A model generated the notes under the pieces. The model saw only the letters and a program-made list of their open reading frames with translations. It made no database searches and was not told where the DNA came from. Source: Phoronis australis (lineage: Eukaryota; Phoronida; Phoronidae). Taken from it: a stretch of 60,000 nucleotides of DNA. Location: contig NMRA01000034.1 of NCBI GenBank assembly GCA_002633005.1, positions 831,766 through 891,765 of the forward strand. The letters run 5' to 3'. Shown piece after piece: positions 1-12,100 of the stretch (position 1 is the stretch's first letter; each line of letters starts with the position of its first letter). The translations under genes and the position numbers were made by a program.

Positions 1-126
1 CAAAGCCCGTAGTGATTAGAAGTCGAACAATGAGCAATGTGGAGTGCAAGAAGATCAATTGTGAGATGATGAGATTTGGCTTCTCATTGGCCAACATTGG
101 TGACATCAACAGGGATGGCTATCCTG
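1..126 (+). CDS. Integrin alpha exon a (FG-GAP blade, partial at left edge)
   Basis: Reading frame starts at base 3 and codes for about 41 residues ending in GDINRDGYP, the first part of a calcium-binding FG-GAP loop. The donor is GTAGGT at 127 and leaves one base of the next codon. The exon's own start may lie left of the window, or a short way inside it. Confidence 0.85.
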
Positions 127-3100
127 GTAGGTAGGGAGGCGGCGGCCCCTGGTGGGCACCACTGTCACTCTGTGTAACTTTTACTAAATGTGATGTGATG
201 CAACCCTTATGAATCCAGTTATTATTAGATTATGCATTTGATATCCTGATCTGTATAGTTGTCACCTGTAGGTTAAGTATATCAAACTTGATATATCTTT
301 CTGCGGAGAAACTAGATTATAACTCCTCGTGTTCCATTTCAACTGCTTATATTAGTGTCAGCTGTGTACAAATTGTGTTTTCTAATTTAGACAGTTATCT
401 TGCTGGTTGAACTCTGAGAAAGAAAAAAACCACAATAGCACTAAATGTAAAGTGACCATACTCCTATGTAAGATGTTTTAAATGATTCACAAGTGTTGTG
501 ATACTCTGTAGCCACGTATTCATGTGAAGGTGCATATTGTTGTCATGTTTGGGAGCGTGTATGTCTATGGTGGCTTCAATCTTTGTATGTCCTGAACTTC
601 TGAAAATGTCAGGAAATTTGTGGCAGATGTGTTTCTTCTATCAAAGAGTTCACGGCTGGATGGCTCTGACCAACACGTGTAGCTGTGTCCCCTAAGATAC
701 TAACTTTTGGTCATAGTATTAATAAAAATTAAACAATATCTTTTAGTGGTCATGTTTATATGGGTGTATATTTTGATGATTTCAAACGTGTTGTGTAACT
801 TCAGTGACGCATCATGAGTGATTAAACAGCCAACAGATGGCTCTCAGCAAACTTCACAAGTACACATGTTGCTTTGTTTTAACTATGTGATTCTTATTAG
901 TTGGTTTTTGTTGATGTAGTTTGCTGTTAACTCTCTGTTGATTGTTTAAGTAACTAGCCCGAGTCTTTAATTGTGTAAATGTATTCACTCATTTTTAATG
1001 ACTTCTCAGTTTTGCAACTGCCCCTTGTGGTCAATTCTAAGTCATTACACGAGATACAGCTGACACGGAGCAGCTGACACAGAACAGTTTATTGGGTGCA
1101 CGTGTGTGTGGAAACCCGACTGACACAGAGCAAGTGACAGGCCAGTTTTTGACACCGGTTTCATATGTAGTGCGAGTTGCACTCGATCAGTTGCTCCAGT
1201 TTCAACTACATGTCTATATACAACTGGGGCAGGGCGGAAAGGGATCATCTTTCAATGCGCTTGTCAAATAGCGTTCATTGGGGTGATCTGCTGGCATTCC
1301 ACGTGGTTTGGACCTTCGCTATTGTTTATGCAAGCATGTTCAGACAGTCTTCGTTTAAGTGACTCGATCATGCTGATCCAGTTTGCGATGGTGTAAACGC
1401 GACTAAAGTGGAGCAAGTCGTGCTGTGACAACTGACACAGTGACAACTGTCTCTTGTGTTAAAGCAGCTTTAGATCTTTAGTTAACGATGACTTACAATT
1501 AAGTAATGAAACTTGAATATCACATTAGAATAACAAGGTTTGCAAGGCTGGTGTGTTAATGTGGGTGTGATGATCTTGTCTTCTTACTCATTGTCTACCA
1601 AATTCATCTGAAAGTTTCAGTGCTTACAGTCTCTAATATCTCTACCCTCATACATCTGTATTTGTTTCAGATCTAGCTGTAGGCGCCCCCTATGAGGAAA
1701 ATGGAGTAGTATACATCTTTCATGGTTCTAAGGATGGTATAAATCCCAAGTTCTCACAGGTATGACCGAATTATGCATAAATAGTGTTGTATTAAGTTCT
1801 TAGGCCTGTTTCTTGAAGAGACATTTGCCTTGATGCCAAAAGTAAAAAATTTGACCTTAAACAGCCAAAAGTTGTTTATTTTCTGATATAATCCGGTCAA
1901 CATACTTAACAGAAAAATGAACGATCATTATACTCCTTAGTTAGTGTATGGGGGAAGTGATTCAGTCGAGCTGTGAAACTTTGTTAATTATTGTTAGTCA
2001 GTATACAACACGAGTAAAAAGTGAAATGCTTGAAACTGTTAATCTCAATTAGAAGACTACAGGTCTTGATTTGCTGCTTCATAAGTCCACGTATTCTGTT
2101 TGCACAATCATATCATAATTCATTGTTGCGTGTACTCTGACAGTGCATCCTTGACCATCATAACTGGGTTAATTCGTTAACATTGTTTACTGTACTTGTT
2201 GAAGATTTTTTTGAATTTCTTGATGTATTTTCGTGAAATTCGGCATATCGGTTTTTAGTAAGAAGGTCATGATGCCATTCCATTTGTGGATGGATTGGAT
2301 AAATTTTACACCACCTTGTGGCCATTTTTGTTATTTTTTCGTCAGTTTTCTGGCATTTGCCTCTCAATCTGCCATACTGCCATGACTGACATTGACTTTC
2401 GGACAGGTCCGACTACTGTGTCTTCCCCTATTGGCGATATTGATTTTTTGCATCTGCGGCAGATTCTGACCTTATCTCTATGAAGGAGCTTTGTGAAATG
2501 TAAAAGATGTGTTCCTATGGAGCTGACGACAAACATTAACGAGTGTCGAACTGATCCAAATACCACTGCACCCTCTATTGGCAATTTCTTATGTTTGCCT
2601 TTGTATCTTTGGTGTTCATGAAATTCAACAAGCAGATTTCTATTAAGGAGACAACAACACCTTTCCATTTATGAACGGATCCGTTTTCTGCGCCACATGG
2701 TGGCCATTTTTATTTTTGCATCCTTCTGCCATACTGTTTAAAGGATCATTATGAAAATTTACAGAATGTATTCCTGATGAGGCCTTGACTGATGCTTACT
2801 TTCTAAGGGGACAAACTACTGTGCAAGTGTCAAACTGATCCAAATACCACTGTGCCTCCTAATGGCAATGTGTTTTTTACATTTGCCTCTGTGTCTTCAG
2901 TGTATCAATATATTTTCATGAAACTCAAGAGATAGGCTTCTATTAAGAATATGACAACACCTTCCCGTTTTCGGACTGGCTTGGATGTTTTCTGCACCAC
3001 CTGGTGGCCATTAAATTTTTTTGTGTATGTTTTTGATGTTTACCACTCAATCTGCCAAACCACTCAAAGGATCATTACGAAAATTGATGGTTGTGTTCCT

Positions 3101-6100
3101 GATGCAAAGACCCCGGCTGACTATTATTCGATTTTTTTCAACTATGCCCTTTGAAGAATCTTTGCGAAATTTGGCAGATGGTTTCCTGTAGGGATGGCAA
3201 CAGATGACAAGTTTTTGACCAATCAGATACTATAGCTGTGACCCCTGGTGTCAATTGTTTTTTAGGTTTGCCTTTGTATCTCTAGAGTTCCTTTGCTTTT
3301 TTTCGTGAAATTTGGCAAGTAGTTGTGTACTGCAGAGAAAGCGCCACTTCTCAATTCAAACGGGTTTGACACATTCTGTGCCATCTTATAGCCATTGTTG
3401 TGATACTAAAAGAACCACCCCCCCCATAAAACCACGCAATTTGCGGTGCTGTCGTGGGCGAATTTCAACACTCCACGTTGCTCTTGTTTTATGTTCTGTA
3501 CTGTACCCGAAAGCTTCCATTTGGTAACGTTTTGTGGGCACTCTCAATAATGGTAGAAGCCCTTGAAAAATGGTGATTTTTTTAACATTGATGAGATTTT
3601 GTCGCATGATTGGTCAATTCCAGAGAATCGCCTCATCTGACATTCTGGACAGTCCGAAGTCGTTTGGCTCATCTGTCAGTGGTAATGCGGACTTGGACGA
3701 TAATGGCTACACAGACCTTGTTGTCGGTGCCTACGAGAGCAGCAAGGCGGTCTACGTGCCCACGCGGCCTGTGTTCTATGTGACAGCGCGCGTGGACAAG
3801 CAGAACAGTATCACCATTGACCCCAAGGCCAAGAGGTGTGACATCACTAAAACAAAAGGACAGTGTGCTTCAGTCAAAGTCTGTTTCAAATTCGAAGCTC
3901 AACCTAAAGACAAGTGAGTTGGGTTACTGACCATTAAAATCTGCTAACCAGTCTAATCTTGTAAACAATTGACATAGAGTGCACGATTAATTGTAACCAA
4001 GGACAGTGGTTTTGATGAGCTGCCTGGACAATTTACCAAACACTGAGCATTAATGAATTGGTACTTTTTTAAATAATATTCTTGTCGTCTTGTGCTCATT
4101 TATAAGACTTAAGTGCTCAGTTGCATGAAACGGTCCTAATTAGGATTCATCTAAATCTAAATCTGGTCCTGTTTCCGTCTCTTTTCCAACCATCTATTGG
4201 GAATTTACCATTTGATTATACAATATTCATCGTGGTTGCAAAAATATGAAACAAGACTAACATCAGTCACAAACTTACGCCCACAGTCTAGTCACACATC
4301 AGTTTTCTAACGAGGTTCCAAATTTTCCCCATTTTTTGTTAAATTTGACGTACTTGAGTTTTTACAGGCTTTTAGAGTTGTAATAGTCACTGTCAAACGC
4401 ACAAATTTTGGCCTTTACATTTAGAATTAAGGATAAATTATATTCCCAAAAGCAAGAACACATCGGACAGCAATTCTAGTTTATTGCCTATACCAAAGTT
4501 TATTGTTTTGTGGGAGAGAATGTCAACATGCCGACCAGCACACTTATCAATAACCTGGCAGTTGAGATAAATCCAGAAGTGTTTAACATAGTCACACTCC
4601 CCAAAAGGTATTTCTATGTCTTAACAGACTTATTGCAAAAAGAGCAGGGGGTATATATAACTTCATCTTTGCCATTCTCAGTATGTTTTGTTTATATATA
4701 TATATATATCCTATACCTTGCATTTTGTTCATAGAAGAAGGTCAATTGCCACATACAATGAAAATAGGAGTGTCTCTCGGTAATTTACGCCTTGGCTCAT
4801 GCAGGCAATGAGAACTTTCCAGCTGTCTGCTGTCCACGCAAAAAGGGTGGGAGATTATTGTGCAAATTGTCTGTGTACTCAAAAACACCGTCTTCACCAA
4901 ATGACTAACTTTTACGGTCTTAAGAACTGGAGCGAGCGTTTTTTGCCTTTGTAACAAGACCCTCAGTTACACACAGTCTGTCCTTTTGAATCGATTACGC
5001 TCCCACCATTGCTGTTTGTAGAAGGTAAATTTGGCAGTAATGGCCGTGGGTTTACTGTCCATTCGTTTACCCGTTCTATGTACCCTCTCAAATGACACAG
5101 TATCTATCTCAATAACACTTGAGAATGTCGGCCAATTTGTCATTACAACACTCATCCTCACTCAGGTATACCTCCCAACCTCAGGTATACCTCCCAACCT
5201 CAGGTATACCTCCCAACCTCAGGTATACCTCCCAACCTCAGGTATGCCTCACAACCTCGGGAAAACCTGCCAACCTCAGGTATACCTCCCAACCTCAGAT
5301 TTGCTCTTCGCGACTGGAACTTGAGATTGAACACTTGTTTCTCATATTCTCATTTTCCTCCGTCAAGATTCTAATCTCGTTTGTGTCTTTGCTTACTTAC
5401 AAATGGTATATTTATGTTTTCTATTAGTTTACCTTTATTGTGAGATCCTCTTTGTTTAATGATGAGACGTTATTTCAGTGAAAACAAATAGAGGCATTCA
5501 TGAAAAGTTCCCTGTTTATTAAAAAAATCCCTGTTTATGTTCTGTAAAATTCAGTGTAGAGTTTATTTTCGGTGCAAATCTAAATGTAACGCTGATTTAG
5601 TAATGAGAAGCATTTTGTGTAGAAAGAACAATCAGTATTTTGGCAAGTTCAAAAATGTGGCAAAATTTTAAGGAACATAGTTGAGTCCCTATTTGGGACT
5701 GTTTCATGCAACCGGCCACAGTAGACCTGTATGCATTTCTCAGTCTAGAACCTTAGTGTCGAATGCTTCCATCCTCAGGTTTACTGGTAGGCAGAGGGTA
5801 AAGTACCGTTTGACTGAAGTGAAAGAGACTCTCCTGGCACGCACCAGATTCGAGGATGCCAGTGTCCCCGATGACTTCAACACCAATTACGTGATCGATG
5901 CCACCATCAATATGTATCCACAGAGTGAGGCGCGGGAGGCGTGCAATCCCCACACCGTCCATATTAGTGTAGGCAAACTCTTATAAAGCGAGCCTGTGTG
6001 CACTTTTGCAGTCCCAAAATATGTTGTTTTTTCTTATTATGATAAGACAGGTTTTAAGCAATTAAAAATAGAAATTCTGTTTGAAAAATGAAGTTCTCTT

Positions 6101-9100
6101 ATTTACAGCAAGTCTTCTCCTATTTATCGCAGTATGGCTGAAAAGTGAAATTCTATTTTGTTAAATTTCTCCACAAAAATACAGACAAAGAAAATTTTAA
6201 TCTATTACTCGCATGATTTGTACTGTGCAAATGTCATAAAACAGCATTTGGTAGAATTTCCATTATTTGTAACAAAGTAATCTTTGAAAATGGCAAAGTG
6301 ACAATTTTAGTAGTTAGTTTTGTTTAAAAAGTGGAAAATTACTCTACATAATTAGGTTTTATTTGCCAGTTTAAAGAATAGCCTGTCCCAACCTAGGAAT
6401 TCAAACATGAATCTCCTGAATACTCAATGGGAACTTTGAGCACTGATTTCAGTTTATGGCTGCTGCATTGAGTTACTCAAGAATGGAAGTAAAGACATTT
6501 TAGGGTAATAGCAGTGTTCTCCACAACAGAAAATTCAAACTTGACCCAAGTTACAAAATTCATATTTGTGTTCAAAAGTGTGTCTGTATTTTGAGGAGTT
6601 AGTTTGTTACGTCATAGATACATTGAACTGTTACTAAAAGTTCAAAATGGCCCAGTATACTAAGAAATTGCTGTCTCGCAATGCTTCAAACTCATTGCTT
6701 GGGATTTTAAACATGTTGCAAGTAAGCCAGACTCGCTTAGGGAAAATTCAAGTTCGACGTTGCAACAAGTCAAAACACTGGGGGTCCCTCGTGTTGAGAT
6801 GCAATTTTCTTCTCTGATAAATGAGCATCAATCTAGTTCTCGTAAGCCAAGACCCTTTTAAGTTACTATTGTCATTTTATTGTAAAGAACCTGATGTGTA
6901 TCCTCCTGGACTGAGTACAACTGTGGAAAACTAGGAGTGTCAACTCACCTTATTTCAGAATTAATGCATTTCTTCAGTCAAATGAAAATCAAAAAGAGTT
7001 AGACTCACCGCTGAAACTCAGTTGCATTTTTCAGATAAAGCAAAAAAGCCTAGTTGGTTCTAATCAGTACCACGAGTCATAGTGGACCTGTGCTCACTGA
7101 TTATTTAGAAAATGGTCACCCACATTAATTTCAGACAAGTCTAGTGTTTTTTTAATTCTGTGCAAAGGTACATAAGCCAGGGTCAGCAAGATTTGAAACT
7201 CCACAATGTGCTAAGCAATGCTTAAAAAAATGAAAAAAATTTTGCATCATTTTTGCTCATCTTAGCACAACCACTGCCTTGATTTAAAAAAAAACAGACC
7301 AGAACCAGCTACGGTTTTCGGCCTAAAACTTCTTTGAGCCTGAAATAAGCATGTGCCGGTAGGCATTAAATTTTAATATTGCAGCCAGTGAAATTTTGTA
7401 TTGATTGAGAATTTTACTGCTTATATAAGCATGAATTTATAAATGATCATGTCTGTGAATGAGGACAGCAAGTATTGCTAACATATTATACTCCCCATTA
7501 GGCACCCGAGATTCCGTTTGTTTCTTGGTGTTTCATTGTGTTAAATCTTATAGACACTTTCCCATATGGCTGCCACGTAATTGAATGCGCCTTGTTACAT
7601 ATTGGACCATGTTTTGTGCTCTTGTTTATTGCAAATTTCCCAGCTTTTTTATCAATTCTTTGCAACCATTTTGTTGTGTGATGGGATAATGAAATGATTA
7701 CCGCTAAAATGTACAATGTCTTGGAATGTCTGTAAAAGAAATTGTTTCTTATCTGTCAACTCAGCTCGTCTCGCACACCAGAACTTGACATTAGGTCAAG
7801 CAAAAGACTTAAAGATGCTATGTCTCATTAAAACCGTGAATATTTAAATTTGTAGCCAGTGCAACCTAGTTACTTCCTGGAAAACTGTGTGTTCAAGTAT
7901 AACCAGGAAAAGTAACAATTTGTAAAGAAATTGTGGCTTTAAAGAAAACACTACAACTGACACACTTACAAACTAATCCTAGTAATTCCATAAATATTAT
8001 GCAATTATTATTTGATAGTGAAATGAACAAATAATAAAAACTGTGCCTTTTTTCATGAAGGTAACGATGAAATATTTCGATACTCATTTACAGAAAAATC
8101 GTCTCGCGAGAATGTAATGGTAACTGGTTCTCCGATGGTTTCTGGCAAAATGGAGGAACCGGGCTTGTTTGTGAATTCGTACTTCATTTGCATATTCACA
8201 ATTTAATGAGACTATGCATCTTTAAGTGCTCCCGCAATGCGTAAGAGTTTGAATATTCCATATTGTTCCCATATTTTCCTTTTTTGTTTTTTAGAAAAAC
8301 AACAAAGATATCTTGCATCCTATCAGAATGAAGCTGACCTATGAGTTGGACAGTCCTGAGCCATCCCAGCTGACCCCCGGTGCTCCCATCCCCAACATTA
8401 ACGCATTCCCGTTGGTCAACGAGGCTGCAAATATGATCGACTTCCAGGTAATATTCAAACTTGTGCGTTAGCATAGTGGATGTTACAGTAAATATTGTCC
8501 AGTTTGTGATGGAGATGAATACATTATTTTGCTGAGGGTCAGAGCTTTTACCAAATTTTATAAATAGGCAATATTAGCCGTTCCAAATTCAAGTATGACG
8601 ATCAATGACAAATGATTATTCATCTTGATGTTACACACTTTTGTGACGCATATAAACGTTGCGTCAATTTAACAATTTCATAACTTGCATGGTTTATTTT
8701 CAGACCCAGTTCATACAAATCGTAGTGTCCGATATTTGTGTAATTTGATGAAAACCAAAATCGCCTATTATCCTTATCTCCAGAATCGAGAAAATTCAAT
8801 TTTGGCTTGAATTCCGGTGTCTCAAATTTTAGCGACTGTTCCAAACTGGAGCCCAGTTGCATAAAACTTATACGCTGCATAGCAACAATGACATCACATT
8901 ATCACGCGCCATGTACCTGATGCCGTGCAATAATCAAATTTATCCAGTGGATAATTTTGAAGTTTTATGCAACCCAGCCCTGTTGGATGTTGTTCATAAT
9001 TATATAAAAGCTGGTCTATACGTTAAGTTTTTCAGTTTTTGGGAAAAAGTAGAAATTCATGTTATCAAATTTTGTAAGAAAAATGATTATTGAGAAAAAT

Positions 9101-12100
9101 ATAATTCATTGTTTTTGTGGGGGCAGTTATAAAACAGCATTTGGCACAATTTTGAGCATTTGCACCAAAATGAAATATAGTAAGCCTTCAAAATGGTGGT
9201 TTTAGCAACAATTTCTGTCTTAAATTAATTTTTAGCGTATATAACAAAATTGATTTAGTTATGTATTGTTTGCCTTAATGAAACAAAATTGTGATTTCTA
9301 GTAATTTCCCTGGTACAATAGATATCACTTTGACCAGTCTACTGTACCCAAGGCCTTATGCATAAAACTACAGACATGTTGTCAGGTCTGGGAAGTTGTT
9401 ACATACTGTGCAGCTGTTCACTTGATGTGAGTTTGTTCATGGAGAGAAGGGAAGTGTTGCTAAGTGTGACTTTGTGATGGATCTTGTAATAGAACTGTTT
9501 CCCATTTATCTATGTGTTGGCAGATTAGCTTCAAGAAAGACTGTGGCTCAGACAAAGTGTGCACGGCAGATCTTGCTGTTGAAGGCTGGTGGGAAGACTT
9601 ACCAATGTATGTGTCAGTCACTGTTACAGTAGGGCTTTGCATTGATTCGGCCAAGCGTCGTTAAGCATGTTGACATGTGACCACTTTAATGCGATGTAGG
9701 ACCGTATCGACAAATTCGCATATTTAGTCAAATATTTCCTAACTAGAGATTTTAACTCCGTAAAAGTATAATTTTTCTGATATTAGAAAACCTGTAGACT
9801 TTGATTGTGGACTTTTTGCCAAGTTACCGTCAATGGGGTCAGGTGACCATGACTTTTAAGTAAAATTTAGCAAAAAAGAAACAGGTGCATTGATAACAAA
9901 ATAACGGTGTCAATAACGTCGTCAATTTTTATTTGAAATGCTCGAGATGAGATCTCAAAACGCTGTTATTTTTTGAAATATTTTGTATTAAGTTACCGCA
10001 GCAAGATTATTCTCATGAAAATCACTAATTCCTAATTTTGGTTACACTTTGTGCAAAAGTGGAACATCTTGAAAACAATTCTGTTTTGGGGAACAGTGTA
10101 TAGAGCATAGTAAGTGAAAGTTTCGTCTGAATCCAATCAGACATTGTTGAGACGTGATTTGGCTAAATTTGGAATTTTTCTAGCGCACCACTTAATGTCA
10201 CAAACATTTGAGTTAGACCCTGTACCTCTACAAAATTGTTGTCTACTCGTTCCTTATTCAGATGGGAAGTAATTTCTTGCTTTGGCTAGAATTGACAGCT
10301 GGTTATTCTTTAAGACCATGTCATGCGCAGAACCTGGTCTTGGGTACTAACAAACTGTCAAGTCTCTCAAAGCCCTGAAGTATCTCTAATCTTTGGGATA
10401 TTCTTTCCGCTTTGTTTTATGTAAGAACTTCTTAAAAGGATAATTTGTTAACGCACACTGTTTAAGTGAAAATGTATTCACAAATGAAGCTCTTTCAACA
10501 TTACATCAAGTTGTTGCAAATATTTAATTATAACAGTCATAAATTCTAGTGGGGCACCAACAACTTGGCGAACGCAGTTGAATGAATCTGACAGATCTTG
10601 AAATCAAATAGATGCTGGAATGCCGTGCAGTTACTGATGGATAAAAATATTAAATTGTAAAACTAGTAAAGCTAAAACGACGAGCGTTGGTACTTAAGTA
10701 TATTAAACTATCCCCACGTTTCAAGCGATGTGCTCTTTGTCAAGTAGTCTGTAGGACACTCTTGACAGAGAGTGCATCGCTCGAAACATAGCAGATATTT
10801 TAGCATATTTTAGTACCGACGCTCGTCATTTTAGTTTCACTAGTTTGACAGAACTTGAACACTGTTTTCAAACATTGAATTATTCGCTTGCTTTTTACTT
10901 GTTACCAGCATCTGTTCACCTAATACACACTAAGTGTGTAGAAGAAGTCTGTGAAAATAGGAACACTACGTCCTCCTTATTGTTTCAGGGATGGTAACGT
11001 GGCAGTGCTCAGTGTCGGTACCGTTAGTGACCTCACTCTCAAGATCAAGTACTCTAACACACGTGAGAAGGCCTACAATGCTATGCTGACCATTGACTTG
11101 CCCCCTGAGCTGAACTTCAGGAAGGTCAGTAGTATAGCTTTAGCAATAGTAGTAGAATGGGGAAAGGAGCAGCTTTAGTACACTGGAGCACCTGTACTCG
11201 TAGCTTTAATACTACTACTAGTAGTAGTAGCAGTAGTAGTATTTGCTGTAGTAGGACCAGCTTTTTCTAGCTGGAGCAACAATACTTGCAGCTTTACTAG
11301 TGTTTGTAATTATAGTTAGTAGCAGTTGTAGTATTGAGAGGAGGGTATCGGTACTAGCTGTAGTTACAGCAAATTAAGCAGTTGGAGCAGTAGTACTAGT
11401 AGACTTAATGGTATACTGGTATTATAACTAGTAAAAGCAGCTGCAACAGTGGCTGTAGGATAGAACTAGCTATAGTATCAGCAGGTTTAGTAGGCTGTAG
11501 CAGCAGTACTAGTAGACTTAACGGTATACTAGTATTATAACTAGTAAAAGCAGCTGCAACAGTGGCTGGAGGATAGAACTAGCTATAGTATCAGCAGGTT
11601 TAGTAGGCTGTAGCAGCAGTACTAGTAGCTTTAGTTGTATTAGTAATAACAGTAGGCTGCAACAGCAGTGACAGTAGCTTTAGTTAGTAATAATAGTAGG
11701 CTGTAGCAGCAGTACTAGTAGCTTTAGTAATAATAGTATGCTGTAGCAGCAGTAATAGTAGCTTTAGTTGTATTAGTAATAACAGTAGGCTGCAACAGCA
11801 GTGACAGTAGCTTTAGTTAGTAATAATAGTAGGCTGTAGCAGCAGTACTAGTAGCTTTAGTTGTATTAGTAATAATAGTAGCAGCAGTAATAGTAGCTTT
11901 AGTTGTATAAAAATATTAGTAGCAGTAGCAGCAGCAGTAGTAATAGTAGTACAGTAAAATCTGGCTGTTCTCGTACACAAGTAATAATTCTTAAATTGAT
12001 TGTTATTGACTTTTAAAGACTTCAAAAATTACAGTGAATGTCCACACTTTTTAAAACGCTGTCGCATGATAGTGATGGTCTATTTGAAGAACACAAGACT

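Noticed and set aside
1045-1446. Cluster of short ORFs on both strands with recurring CTGACACAG words.
   Set aside because: No splice phase fit with the integrin exons on either side and no repeat unit of fixed length.
2342-2668. 108-codon minus-strand ORF, the second longest in its region.
   Set aside because: It lies wholly inside the tandem-unit repeat at 2160-3463 and has no domain-like features.
5031-5427. Overlapping ORFs rich in the TSGIPPNLRY repeat, suggestive of a repetitive protein.
   Set aside because: They are the 19-bp minisatellite read through; it is open in all frames because 19 is not a multiple of 3.
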